A DNA stretch of 64,000 nucleotides from Agrobacterium tumefaciens (GTDB lineage: Bacteria > Pseudomonadota > Alphaproteobacteria > Rhizobiales > Rhizobiaceae), in NCBI GenBank assembly GCA_025559845.1, contig CP048471.1, positions 248,001-312,000 on the forward strand. The letters are read 5' to 3'. How positions within the stretch are numbered: position 1 is the stretch's first letter; each line of letters starts with the position of its first letter. Positions 45,087-53,780 of the stretch are shown here, in pieces. Made by a program: the position numbers and the translations under genes. The notes under the pieces are model-generated. The model was given only the letters and a program-made list of their open reading frames with translations. It searched no databases and was not told the DNA's origin.

Positions 45087-47483
45087 TCACTGCTTTTTTG
45101 GAAGTGCGTAGGCGATAATGTAATCGCCGAAGTCCGGGGCAGCCCGCGCGCCGTTTGCGGTAACGACCACGTACTGCCGACCATCTTCGGGCGACATAAA
45201 CACTAGCGGCGTTGAGCCTGCGCCCACAGGAAGCGGGCTCTTCCAGACAACTTCACCGGTCGCGACATCAACGGCCCGCAGATAGTAATCCGAGGTCGCC
45301 GAAAAGAACACGAGGCCCGAGGCTGTCGGTGTTGCGCCGCCAAGTGTCGGCATACCAAGTTCGATCGGCAGATGCGTCTTCATGCCTAGAGGGCCGAATT
45401 GCTCTGGTGTTCCCATCGAGCGATGCCACAGGATCTTCTGGGTCTTCATGTCGACCGCAGCCATCGTACCGAACGGCGGCGTTGTGCATGGTACACCAAG
45501 GAATGACTGAACCATTCCGCGCTCGGCACCGTAGGGCGTTTCTTTCATCGGAACCACACCGCCAGTGCTGTGCGACGCCTTGCCCGAGGCCTTCGTGCGG
45601 GCAATTTCGTCCTCGCGGCTCAGCAGACGACCCTTCATCGCCACACGCATGTCGTTCACGATCATGATGTCACGGCTCTTGTCGATGGCCTGGCCACCCC
45701 AGTTGGTCGTCCCGTACCATGACGGGTTCTGGAGGTACCACTGCATTTGTGGCGGCGTGTAATCGCCGACGTAGTAGAGGCCCTTGAACTGGATGCGGCA
45801 ATTCAGCTGGTCGATCGGGGTGATGCCCCACATCGTCTGCTCGGTCAGGACGTCATCGCGGAACGAGGGCATGCCGACGGAATAAGGCTGGGTGGAAGAG
45901 AGCCTTTCACCAGGAACGCCGTTGGTGGGGACAGGACGCTCCTCGACGGCCGTGATGGGCTTGCCGGTGCGGCGATCGAGAACGTAGATCTCGCCGTTCT
46001 TGCCGGCCTGCACAAGCGCCGGAATGCGTCCACCCTTGCCATCAGGCATCTCGTAGAGGACCGGCTTTGACGGCAGGTCAAGATCCCAGACGTCGTGATG
46101 GACAAGCTGGAAGGTCCAACGTTCCTGACCCGTCGTCGCATCGACGGCGACAACCGACGAGCCGACGCGATCCGTTTCCGGAGAACGTTGCCCACCGTAC
46201 AGATCCGGCGTTCCATTGCCGGTCGGCAGGTAGACCATGTTCAGCTGCGGATCATAGCTAGGCGTCGCCCACATATTCGGCGTGCTGCGGGTATAGCTCT
46301 GGCCTTCCGCCGGTGGATTGGGCTGACCCGGACGGCCCACATCCCACGCCCAGGCAAAAATGCCAGTGGTTGCGTTAAAGGCGCGCACGACACCGGATGG
46401 CTCGTCAGCCGACTGGTTGTCCATGACCCAGCCGCCGATGATCAGGTTTTCGCCAGCGAGAAGCGGACCGGATGTTGGATTATAGAAGCCCGGGATAACG
46501 GCGCCCATGCCAGTGGCGAGGAATACGGTGCCCTTGTCCCCGAAGGATTCGACCGGCTTGCCGGTGGCAGCGTCAAGGGCGATCAGGCGCATGTCGCCGG
46601 TCGTCACGTAAAGACGCTTCTTGCCAGGTGCACCCTCGGCAAGGCCCGGAACGTCGTAATAGGCCAATGACCGGCAGCGCATCCAGTGCGCGGTGGCATC
46701 CGGCTTCACACCCGGATCGAAATGCCAGAGCCGTTCACCGGTATCGCCGCGCACGGCGAACACCTGGTTGGTCGGTGTGCACGGGTAGAGAATATTGCCG
46801 ATCTGCAGCGGCGTATTCTGGTTCTCGCTTCCGTTTCCTGTGATGTCGCCGGTATGAAATGTCCAGGCGACTTCGAGGTTCTTGACGTTTTCCCGGTTGA
46901 TCTGGCTATAGGGCGCAAACTGCTCGCCCGATGGCGTACGACCGAAGCCGACCCACTGATCAGGCTCGTTCTCAGGCTTGTAGTCTGCCGCAAGAGTAGG
47001 AGTCGATTTTGGCTTCACCAGCCAGATCGGACTGAAAGCACTGATGAATGCCGCAATGACTCCTACAGCCAGCACAGCCGAAATACCGTAAGATATCGGC
47101 CGGATGCGTATGTTTCCAGAAGCACCGCGCAGACTTGGGACGCAAAGACCGATCAGGAGCCCAATGACCGCGAACATACCAAGCCTCGCCGCAAGCGGCC
47201 AGAATTGCAGGCCGCTTTCCCACAGCGCCCAGACCAATGTCGCGGCGAAGAAAGCTGCGTATAGGTAGCCCGCACGGACATCCGCACGTGCAAGGAGATA
47301 TGCCGTCATGATCAGCGCAATGCCGGCCACGAGATAATATAATGACCCACCCAGCACCATGAGTTGGTAGCCGCCGTAAAGGAAATACGCTCCCAGGGCG
47401 AGCAGGACGAGAGCGATGAGAAGGGCGAACAACCTCGCCCCTAGTGACACTTGCGTGTTGGTGGTGCTTGATGCGGGCGACAC
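45087..47483 (-). CDS. Membrane-bound PQQ-dependent dehydrogenase (glucose/quinate/shikimate family)
   Basis: 798 residues from GTG 47483, which follows a strong AAAGGAGGGTAAC; upstream extension to 47534 is unlikely. Five N-terminal membrane helices (ALLIALVLLALGAYFLYGGY first) anchor it, then a PQQ beta-propeller, with HTGDITGNGSENQNTPLQIG, RLYVTTGDMRLIALDA, a VHHDVWDLDLPSKPVLYE loop and C-terminal tryptophan-docking repeats. The enzyme oxidises sugars or polyols at the periplasmic face and passes electrons to ubiquinone. PQQ synthesis genes are not in the window. Confidence 0.93.
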   Translation of the reverse strand: MSPASSTTNTQVSLGARLFALLIALVLLALGAYFLYGGYQLMVLGGSLYYLVAGIALIMTAYLLARADVRAGYLYAAFFAATLVWALWESGLQFWPLAARLGMFAVIGLLIGLCVPSLRGASGNIRIRPISYGISAVLAVGVIAAFISAFSPIWLVKPKSTPTLAADYKPENEPDQWVGFGRTPSGEQFAPYSQINRENVKNLEVAWTFHTGDITGNGSENQNTPLQIGNILYPCTPTNQVFAVRGDTGERLWHFDPGVKPDATAHWMRCRSLAYYDVPGLAEGAPGKKRLYVTTGDMRLIALDAATGKPVESFGDKGTVFLATGMGAVIPGFYNPTSGPLLAGENLIIGGWVMDNQSADEPSGVVRAFNATTGIFAWAWDVGRPGQPNPPAEGQSYTRSTPNMWATPSYDPQLNMVYLPTGNGTPDLYGGQRSPETDRVGSSVVAVDATTGQERWTFQLVHHDVWDLDLPSKPVLYEMPDGKGGRIPALVQAGKNGEIYVLDRRTGKPITAVEERPVPTNGVPGERLSSTQPYSVGMPSFRDDVLTEQTMWGITPIDQLNCRIQFKGLYYVGDYTPPQMQWYLQNPSWYGTTNWGGQAIDKSRDIMIVNDMRVAMKGRLLSREDEIARTKASGKASHSTGGVVPMKETPYGAERGMVQSFLGVPCTTPPFGTMAAVDMKTQKILWHRSMGTPEQFGPLGMKTHLPIELGMPTLGGATPTASGLVFFSATSDYYLRAVDVATGEVVWKSPLPVGAGSTPLVFMSPEDGRQYVVVTANGARAAPDFGDYIIAYALPKKQ

Positions 47484-47836
47484 GTTACCCTCCTTTGAGC
47501 AATACGAGGCAAGCTCGTCGAAGCATCCAATCAAGCGGGTGCCGCCTGTCGACGCATTCGGGCATTGCCAGATTAAGGGCGTGAAAGGTTAGTCAGGCTG
47601 TCCATTCGCGCAGACGCGTGCCGGGCATGTGTAGTTCCGACGCCAGCGACCGAGGTTGAGCTACTGCCAAAATGTCGCAGGATATATGGGGTCGGTGAAT
47701 ACACAGAGTTTCCTGAAACTCTACAATAAGCACCTTCTCGAGCAACTTACCGCGTCTGCGCGCCTTTTCCTGCAACGCTTTTTCCCATTATTGCCTGCAT
47801 TGATGAGTGACCCGATGTATGGTCATCACCGCAGCT

Positions 47837-47852
47837 ATACTGCCTGCAGTAT
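47837..47852. promoter_or_regulatory. FrmR/RcnR-type operator 1
   Basis: ATACTGCCTGCAGTAT: a symmetric ATACTG...CAGTAT element five bases before the second operator. Half-site sequence and spacing match the TACT-N-AGTA recognition of the CsoR/RcnR/FrmR family. Confidence 0.65.
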
Positions 47853-47856
47853 GTTG

Positions 47857-47876
47857 ACATACTCCCCCCAGTATGT
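47857..47876. promoter_or_regulatory. FrmR/RcnR-type operator 2 (TACT-C6-AGTA)
   Basis: ACATACTCCCCCCAGTATGT: perfect 7-bp arms around a C6 tract, 22 bp before the frmR start. The TACT-(C/G)6-AGTA form is the known class of RcnR/FrmR sites, where A-form DNA in the C tract is bound by a tetramer. Two adjacent sites suggest strong repression released by formaldehyde. Confidence 0.8.
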
Positions 47877-47898
47877 GAGTTCAATTCAAGGAGAGCGC

Positions 47899-48180
47899 AT
47901 GCCGTACTCGATGGAAGACAAAAAGAAGGCAACGACGCGCTTGAGGCGGATCAAGGGTCAGGTCGAAGCATTGGAGCGCGCTGTCGATGCAGGAACGGAG
48001 TGCCGGCTTCTTCTCCAGCAGATCGCCGCGATGCGGGGTGCTGCGGGAGGACTGATGGCTGAAGTCCTGGAGATCCACCTGCGCGAGACGATGAGCTCTC
48101 CCGAACAAGCACATCAACCATCGGTCTCTGACGACCAGATGGACGACATCATGAAAATCCTGCGAGCCTATCTCAAATAG
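47899..48180 (+). CDS. frmR: FrmR-family formaldehyde-sensing repressor
   Basis: 93 residues from ATG 47899, with GGAGAGCGC before it; an upstream open frame to 47656 is spurious. CsoR/RcnR/FrmR fold: [38 protein letters not shown] (the conserved Cys), [14 protein letters not shown]. FrmR proteins use an N-terminal Pro and this Cys to react with formaldehyde, then release the promoter. MPYSMED starts with Pro at position 2, as required. Gene order frmR-adhC-gfa and the operators just upstream identify the role. Confidence 0.9.
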   Translation: MPYSMEDKKKATTRLRRIKGQVEALERAVDAGTECRLLLQQIAAMRGAAGGLMAEVLEIHLRETMSSPEQAHQPSVSDDQMDDIMKILRAYLK

Positions 48181-48206
48181 GCTGCAGCCGAACGAGGATA
48201 TGCAAG

Positions 48207-49319
48207 ATGAAAAGCAGAGCTGCAGTCGCTTGGGAGGCCAACAAGCCCCTCACGATCGAGACCATCGAGATCGGCGGTCCAAGGGCCGGAGAAGTGCTGG
48301 TTGAGGTGATGGCGACGGGTGTCTGCCACACCGACGCCTACACACTTTCCGGCCTAGACTCCGAAGGCAAGTTCCCCGCGATCCTTGGTCACGAGGGTGC
48401 TGGCATCGTTCGTGAAGTCGGCGCAGGCGTAACCTCGCTCAAAGTCGGCGACCACGTCATTCCGCTCTACACGCCGGAATGCCGTCAGTGCAAAACCTGC
48501 CTCTCGCAACGCTCAAACCTCTGCACGTCGATCCGCTCGACGCAGGGCCAGGGCCTGATGCCGGACAACACATCGCGCTTCTCCTGCGACGCTGGCGAAA
48601 TCTTCCACTACATGGGTTGCTCGACCTTCTCGAACTTCACCGTGTTGCCGGAAATTGCGCTGGCGAAGATCCGCGAAGACGCGCCCTTCGACAAGATCTG
48701 CTACATTGGTTGCGGCGTCACCACTGGCATCGGCGCCGTCATCTACACCGCCAAGGTTCGCCCTGGCTCGACGGTCGTCGTCTTCGGCCTCGGGGGTATC
48801 GGCCTTAACGTAATCCAGGGCGCCCGCATGGTCGGCGCCGACAAGATCATTGGCGTCGATCTCAATCCGGCCAAGGTTCCGATGGCGAAGAAGTTCGGCA
48901 TGACCGACTTCATCAATCCGACCGAGGTCGGCAATGACAAGGTCGTCCAGGCGATCCAGGACCTGACGGACGGCGGCGCCGATTACACGTTCGATGCCAC
49001 CGGCAATGTCAACGTCATGCGCCAAGCGCTTGAAGCCGCTCATCGCGGTTGGGGCGAATCAATCATCATCGGTGTCGCTGAAGCCGGCAAGGAAATCTCT
49101 ACCCGCCCGTTCCAGTTGGTGACCGGCCGCGTTTGGAAGGGATCTGCATTCGGTGGAGCCCGTGGCCGCACCGACGTGCCAAAGATCGTCGACTGGTACA
49201 TGGATGGCAAGATCAACATCGATGATCTGATAACCCACAAGATGCCGCTTGAGGAAATCAACACGGCCTTCGACCTAATGCACGAAGGCAAGTCGATCCG
49301 CTCCGTCATCGAGTTCTGA
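48207..49319 (+). CDS. adhC: S-(hydroxymethyl)glutathione dehydrogenase / class III alcohol dehydrogenase
   Basis: 370 residues. Catalytic zinc ligands in [14 protein letters not shown] (Cys, His-context) and [15 protein letters not shown], structural zinc cysteines in [17 protein letters not shown], and the NAD site [15 protein letters not shown]. The [27 protein letters not shown] region is typical of class III ADH. It oxidises S-hydroxymethylglutathione to S-formylglutathione. Between frmR and gfa, so it forms the formaldehyde-detoxification operon. Confidence 0.95.
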   Translation: MKSRAAVAWEANKPLTIETIEIGGPRAGEVLVEVMATGVCHTDAYTLSGLDSEGKFPAILGHEGAGIVREVGAGVTSLKVGDHVIPLYTPECRQCKTCLSQRSNLCTSIRSTQGQGLMPDNTSRFSCDAGEIFHYMGCSTFSNFTVLPEIALAKIREDAPFDKICYIGCGVTTGIGAVIYTAKVRPGSTVVVFGLGGIGLNVIQGARMVGADKIIGVDLNPAKVPMAKKFGMTDFINPTEVGNDKVVQAIQDLTDGGADYTFDATGNVNVMRQALEAAHRGWGESIIIGVAEAGKEISTRPFQLVTGRVWKGSAFGGARGRTDVPKIVDWYMDGKINIDDLITHKMPLEEINTAFDLMHEGKSIRSVIEF

Positions 49320-49346
49320 TCTCCCGGACCGAGCGCAAAACAAGGA

Positions 49347-49382
49347 CGCCCGCAGGTTTGGTTGCGAAAGCGGCTGCGGGCG
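49347..49382 (+). other. Hairpin between adhC and gfa
   Basis: CGCCCGCAG (49347-49355) pairs with CTGCGGGCG (49374-49382), 9-bp GC-rich stem with an 18-base loop, in the 94-bp gap before gfa. No T-run follows, so partial attenuation or mRNA stabilisation is more likely than full termination. Confidence 0.6.
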
Positions 49383-49413
49383 CCTGAACTCGTCTCAAGA
49401 AAGGAAGATCACC

Positions 49414-49983
49414 ATGACAAGACTTCTTCATCCCTCCATCCAGAACGGCCTGCCGCAGGGCAGCGATGCCTTTGCCGGCGGTGTTCTGACCTGCAAGTGC
49501 CATGATCGTCCGGTCAAGGTGAAGGTATCGGGCGGTATCGCCCATAACCACGCCTGCGGTTGCACCAAATGCTGGAAGCCGGAAGACGCGGCCTTTTCGG
49601 TCGTGGCGGTTGCTCCGAGCGAAAACGTGACAGTCCTCGAAAACCGCGACAAGCTGGCCGTGGTCGATGCGTCGGCGCTGATTCAACGCCATTCCTGCAC
49701 CGAATGCGGCACCCACATGCATGGTCCGGTCGAACGCGATCACGCCTTCAAGGGCCTGTCCTTCATCCATCCGGAACTGTTCGAGACCAATGGCTGGCCG
49801 GCTCCTGGCTTTGCCGCCTTCGTCTCGTCCGCCATCGAGGGCGGGGTTGATCCGTCTGAAATGGATGGCATCCGAGCCAAGCTCAAGGACGTTGGCCTTG
49901 AGCCCTACGACTGCCTGTCGCCCGCGCTGATGGACTTCCTGGCAACCTGGACTGCCAAGAAAACAGGCGTTCTCGCCGCTTGA
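49414..49983 (+). CDS. gfa: S-(hydroxymethyl)glutathione synthase (Gfa/CENP-V)
   Basis: 189 residues. Zinc-binding cysteines in [25 protein letters not shown] and [13 protein letters not shown], the Gfa/CENP-V pattern. The enzyme catalyses glutathione-formaldehyde adduct formation, feeding adhC. AAAGGAAG precedes the ATG. Third gene of the frmR operon. An S-formylglutathione hydrolase is not in the window. Confidence 0.93.
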   Translation: MTRLLHPSIQNGLPQGSDAFAGGVLTCKCHDRPVKVKVSGGIAHNHACGCTKCWKPEDAAFSVVAVAPSENVTVLENRDKLAVVDASALIQRHSCTECGTHMHGPVERDHAFKGLSFIHPELFETNGWPAPGFAAFVSSAIEGGVDPSEMDGIRAKLKDVGLEPYDCLSPALMDFLATWTAKKTGVLAA

Positions 49984-50374
49984 TCGATAATGCGGGCCGT
50001 CACGGCGGCTCGCCTTCTGCTGCAGCAGTCTTGAGGCCCGTCGTGAGACAAAGCACTGCAACCAAATCTTCCGGCGGCACTCAATACGTCTTCTCGCCGA
50101 GATTTTAGAAAAGGGGATCCGGTATAAAGGTAGGCGCCGCTGCTTAGCCTGACATCGTAGACCGCTCTCTCAACGCATTTGGAGATATAGCCTTGAAGGG
50201 ATTCGAACCGTCAACCCTGCAATCACAAAGGCTGTCTGTACAAGACAACTCATTGATTTAGATCGGCTTTGCTCGCATGAAATGGCCTTACCGTGCGGAC
50301 CGCTCATTTTCTGACCCGTTCACGGTATATCGGGCACCGCGCACCGACAAATCGGAATCGTTGAGCAACCTCCT
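49984..50374. other. Gene-free gap with a tRNA T-arm-like fragment
   Basis: About 390 bases without a supported gene. On the minus strand GGTTCGAATCCC (complement of 50198-50209) resembles a tRNA T-loop, but the flanks do not pair as a T-stem and no cloverleaf forms. It may be a tRNA or attachment-site relic marking the edge of the island that follows. Confidence 0.35.
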
Positions 50375-51715
50375 CTATGCCCTTTCAATCGGGGTGGGTG
50401 TCCGCGCGTCGCCGTCCGTCTCGCCGGAAGGCGCGAGTCCTACAATCTGTTCAGAAAGGCGGTGGATCAATTCCACTAAGGCCAGAATGCGGTCGTCCTC
50501 TTCCTTGTCCGAATAGATCGATACCAGCGATCCATGCATGACCTTGTGCCGTACGGCCTTCCAGGCGTCCACTCCAGACTTATTGACGCCACCTCGCTCG
50601 AAAAGCGTGGTGAGTGCCTTTGAGGCGTTCATTTCAGCCTTCCTTCTGACAGCGCCCGCTGCCGCGGCCTTTAAGTCATTGTCGCCGGGCCACTTGCCGA
50701 TGTGCTCGACCAGGTCGGCGATGGCCTTCTCGTCGGCCGATTGATCCTTCGACCTGCGCGGAAACAGCTCCAGCAGCAAGGCCTCCACGCTGCTAGCTAA
50801 GTTAAGCACCCAGACACGGCGCGAGCCGGCGGCAGCCTGTATGATCTCTTCGTAATGCCTTGTCAGGTTGTTGGCTTCGAAATGCGGCGTTCCATCGGTC
50901 TCCTTGGCGGACGCGACGTATGCCAACAGACTTGCGTAGGTTTCCCAAAAGGCATTCTTGTCGGCCAGAAACCGATCGCCGCGCCAGAGTCCGACCCAGA
51001 CCGGCAGTCTGTGGGCATCCGCGACGGCCCGAAGGCAGAAGTCGGCGCGGCCCTCGCCGAAGTCTCTGATGACGAGACGCGGATAGATCAGTTCGCCGAA
51101 CATGATACGGAGCGGTTCAGCGAGCCAATTCTCCCCGAAGGGGATGGTGAAGCCATCAACGGCTTCGGCACTGATCCTTAGCACGTTGCTGGTCTGGTCG
51201 AATTCGAATTCCAGGCGGGTGCCGAGGATGTCCATCTGGTGCCCGGCCCCGACAAACTTAGCAAGAGCGAAAAACGAGCGGCGTCCGTGCGGAATGGAAA
51301 CCTGAATTTCCATGATAGGCTTCCCCGAAGCTCCGGGTAGCCCGCCGATCCACAGCTCGTCCGACGACCCGCGGCAAAGCAGATCGCCCATCTGACCGCC
51401 CTTGATCGGCTCGAAGTGCGGGACAGTCCAGCCCCCGTTGAAGTGCTCGCCGCCGCGGCCCTCGAACATTAGTCTGCATCTCAAGTCTCCCCGGTAAGGA
51501 TACTGCCTGATTTTCGAGAGATAGCCCAGCGAGCGGTCAATGTCCGGAGCTTTGCCCGTTATCTCGTATTCGAAAGTGTCGCTATCGATGATCCTGAATC
51601 GCCCCTTTCCCACGACGAGCGGAACGTCGAAATCGTGGCCGACGATCGTCATCTCGTCCGCGTCGATGAAGTCCGGGATCCGTGAGAGATGCGACCAGTC
51701 CGTCAGGTTTACCAT
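50375..51715 (-). CDS. HEPN-domain protein (predicted RNase), ApeA-like
   Basis: 446 residues. The N-terminal 300 form a beta-rich unknown domain; the C-terminal part is helical with the HEPN RNase motif R389-H-K-V-M-H394 (Rx4H) inside WKAVRHKVMHGSLV. ApeA-like HEPN proteins cleave tRNA or rRNA to abort phage infection. A second HEPN and a CHAT protease follow on the other strand. Divergent from the HEPN at 52135, 419 bp apart. Target and trigger are unknown; the assignment to HEPN is from motif and architecture only. Confidence 0.7.
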   Translation of the reverse strand: MVNLTDWSHLSRIPDFIDADEMTIVGHDFDVPLVVGKGRFRIIDSDTFEYEITGKAPDIDRSLGYLSKIRQYPYRGDLRCRLMFEGRGGEHFNGGWTVPHFEPIKGGQMGDLLCRGSSDELWIGGLPGASGKPIMEIQVSIPHGRRSFFALAKFVGAGHQMDILGTRLEFEFDQTSNVLRISAEAVDGFTIPFGENWLAEPLRIMFGELIYPRLVIRDFGEGRADFCLRAVADAHRLPVWVGLWRGDRFLADKNAFWETYASLLAYVASAKETDGTPHFEANNLTRHYEEIIQAAAGSRRVWVLNLASSVEALLLELFPRRSKDQSADEKAIADLVEHIGKWPGDNDLKAAAAGAVRRKAEMNASKALTTLFERGGVNKSGVDAWKAVRHKVMHGSLVSIYSDKEEDDRILALVELIHRLSEQIVGLAPSGETDGDARTPTPIERA

Positions 51716-52134
51716 GAATTGCTCTTTCGTTTATAGATTCGGCCAAGACGCTTTTTCGGTTCCAGAGCGGTCCGGCAAGGCCCGCGCGTCGAATGGTCTA
51801 TTTCGACCGATCCGCAGGCGAAGCAGGAACATCTTCATTCGATTGTCCGCCGCTTCGGAATTGTGGCAGGAAGACAATCTGTGGCGCATATTTGCAGCCA
51901 ACGGCAAGCACCTTCTCGCGACCGGAGTTCAATCCGCATAGGCAAAGACTGCGGAGCGCCTTTCCCGCCGTTGGCAATTGAGTTCGAAGCTAATGTCGGT
52001 CTCGACAAAGAACGGAAGTGTTCTTAACTCTTACCGTCCAATCACTCCCCATTTTGCCTGAATTTGATAGGTGTAATGTTTCCTATTGCTGTGATCCGAG
52101 GGTAAGGTCGCCGTCGGCATCAGGAGGAGCATTT
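51716..52134. other. Divergent promoter region between two HEPN genes
   Basis: 419 bases. Short open frames but none supported. The last part holds CAGGAGGAGCATTT, the ribosome site of the plus-strand HEPN. No clear palindromic operator was found. Confidence 0.45.
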
Positions 52135-53625
52135 ATGGCCATTGAAGAACTGATTTTCGTCCCGGAAGCAGGCAAGGACGACTTCTGGACCGGGCGGATC
52201 ACATATGATGATCGGTCCGCGGTACATTGGCAGTTCGAAGTGATCCGGATTACCGAAGATGGATCGGATCAATATTCCGAAGGGGTTTTTTCCAATGCTG
52301 GGCCGGTGGCCATTCTGATTGATCATCGAGAAAAAGGTACGCTGGTCAGGCCGCTTGTTGAATTCGTTGAACCAAAAATGGCTCATATGGCACGGACCAA
52401 AGTTAAAGGTTCGTTTCAAGGTTTGGTCTCGGGCGCATGCATAAATGATATGGACGAGCCTCTTTTCGGTTCAATCTTTTTCGAATCCAAAGCCTTTGCC
52501 GCATGGTACGGCGCGAAGGCAGTCAGAGCAGTGAAGGACGAGAGATATCGAACGCGTTCGGTGGAACTGGCGGAGCCTCAAACCGAGACTGTTATTGTAA
52601 AGGACCTCGGACGAGTAACAGTCACTACACTTGCGCATTTTGAACAAGGTGATGATGCGGATCAGGTCCGAAACCAAGTTCGCTTCGACGTGAAGTTCGA
52701 CCGGCCTCGATCGCTTGCCGAGGTCATGGATCTCTGTATGGGCTTGGAACTTCTCTTCGGGTTTCTTGTCGGCTTCCGTCCCGCGATGCCGTCTTTCGGT
52801 ATGACGAAGCCGGCAGTTGAAGATCCGAACAAGGTGGCAAACTCAACCCTTCGCTTGGGAGGGATGTTCTTCCAAGACCAGCCAACACCTCACCCGTTTC
52901 ATCGCTTGAACATGCGCGGTCGCGATGGTGCGTCGTTGCAGAATGTACTTGACGAGTTCATCGCCGATCGGATGGCGATCATGAACCGGATTCATGCCAT
53001 TGAATATTCGCGTTGGTTCGGTGCTTCGTTGAACGACCAGTTTGCTGCAGTGATGCCGGTTTTTGAAGAATATGTTCAGGCGAATTTTAAGTCATCTGAC
53101 GAACAATCTTTCCTCAACTGGAGAGCTGATTTCTGGGCCTATGTCGATAGGGCTTCGGACGAAAATATAAAGAATTACGCCAAGAAGCATCTAAGCGAAA
53201 AGGACACCAAAGCCCCCAGTCTTCCCACGCTAATCAGTCGCGCGATGGAAGCCTTAAATACGGCTGGCTTTGATTTTCAGCCGAAACTGGCGGGTCGCAT
53301 AAGTCAGAGGCGGGCACAGATGTTCCATCGCGCGCCCATCCTGACGGACAAGAGCGCAGGGGATTTCTACGAGGAAAAACTGGCTGTCACGGCAATGCTC
53401 ATGCTGCACACCCTGAGAGACCTTGGCATTGAACTAAGGGGTATCTCGGAAAACCTAGGCGCATTGATGGAGCACGCACGTTTCACCCAACTCTGGAAAG
53501 CTCGAGAAGAAGATGCGAAGTCTAGAAAAAGGTCGGGGACAGCAAAGACGAGCGGCTCGCCAAAAGGCAAGGCAAAAGCAAGCGAAGAAAAGGCCGCAGG
53601 CAAAAGCCCCGGCCAGAAAGTGTGA
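52135..53625 (+). CDS. HEPN-domain protein with ApeA-like N-terminal domain (predicted RNase)
   Basis: 496 residues from ATG 52135 with a strong GGAGGAGC site. The N-terminal 250 residues look like the ApeA N-terminal beta domain (FWTGRITYDDRSAVHWQFEVI, VRPLVEFVEPKMAHMARTKVKGSFQG by span); the C-terminal helical domain has an Rx4H motif R393-AQMF-H398. The last 35 residues are a disordered Lys/Ala/Ser/Gly tail. It is followed after 155 bp by the CHAT protease on the same strand, so a shared transcript is likely. Abortive-infection role is inferred. Confidence 0.72.
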   Translation: MAIEELIFVPEAGKDDFWTGRITYDDRSAVHWQFEVIRITEDGSDQYSEGVFSNAGPVAILIDHREKGTLVRPLVEFVEPKMAHMARTKVKGSFQGLVSGACINDMDEPLFGSIFFESKAFAAWYGAKAVRAVKDERYRTRSVELAEPQTETVIVKDLGRVTVTTLAHFEQGDDADQVRNQVRFDVKFDRPRSLAEVMDLCMGLELLFGFLVGFRPAMPSFGMTKPAVEDPNKVANSTLRLGGMFFQDQPTPHPFHRLNMRGRDGASLQNVLDEFIADRMAIMNRIHAIEYSRWFGASLNDQFAAVMPVFEEYVQANFKSSDEQSFLNWRADFWAYVDRASDENIKNYAKKHLSEKDTKAPSLPTLISRAMEALNTAGFDFQPKLAGRISQRRAQMFHRAPILTDKSAGDFYEEKLAVTAMLMLHTLRDLGIELRGISENLGALMEHARFTQLWKAREEDAKSRKRSGTAKTSGSPKGKAKASEEKAAGKSPGQKV

Positions 53626-53780
53626 AGGTCATAAACCTTCAGGGGGAACAACTGCTCCGACGGAACAGGGAGGAGACGGTAGTGTGCATTAGAGCAGCCG
53701 ATAACCACGAGATTGAGCCGCTGCTAGTATTTGCGCGCTCATAGACTTGGTGCGATATACGGATACGGAATGATGGCCTC

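Noticed and set aside
47656..47898. 81-residue N-terminal extension of FrmR
   Set aside because: It runs through the two operators and lacks a ribosome site; ATG 47899 has GGAG before it and gives the proper FrmR length and Pro2.
50190..50240. Possible tRNA gene on the minus strand
   Set aside because: Only a T-loop-like GGTTCGAATCCC is present; T-stem, anticodon arm and acceptor do not pair.
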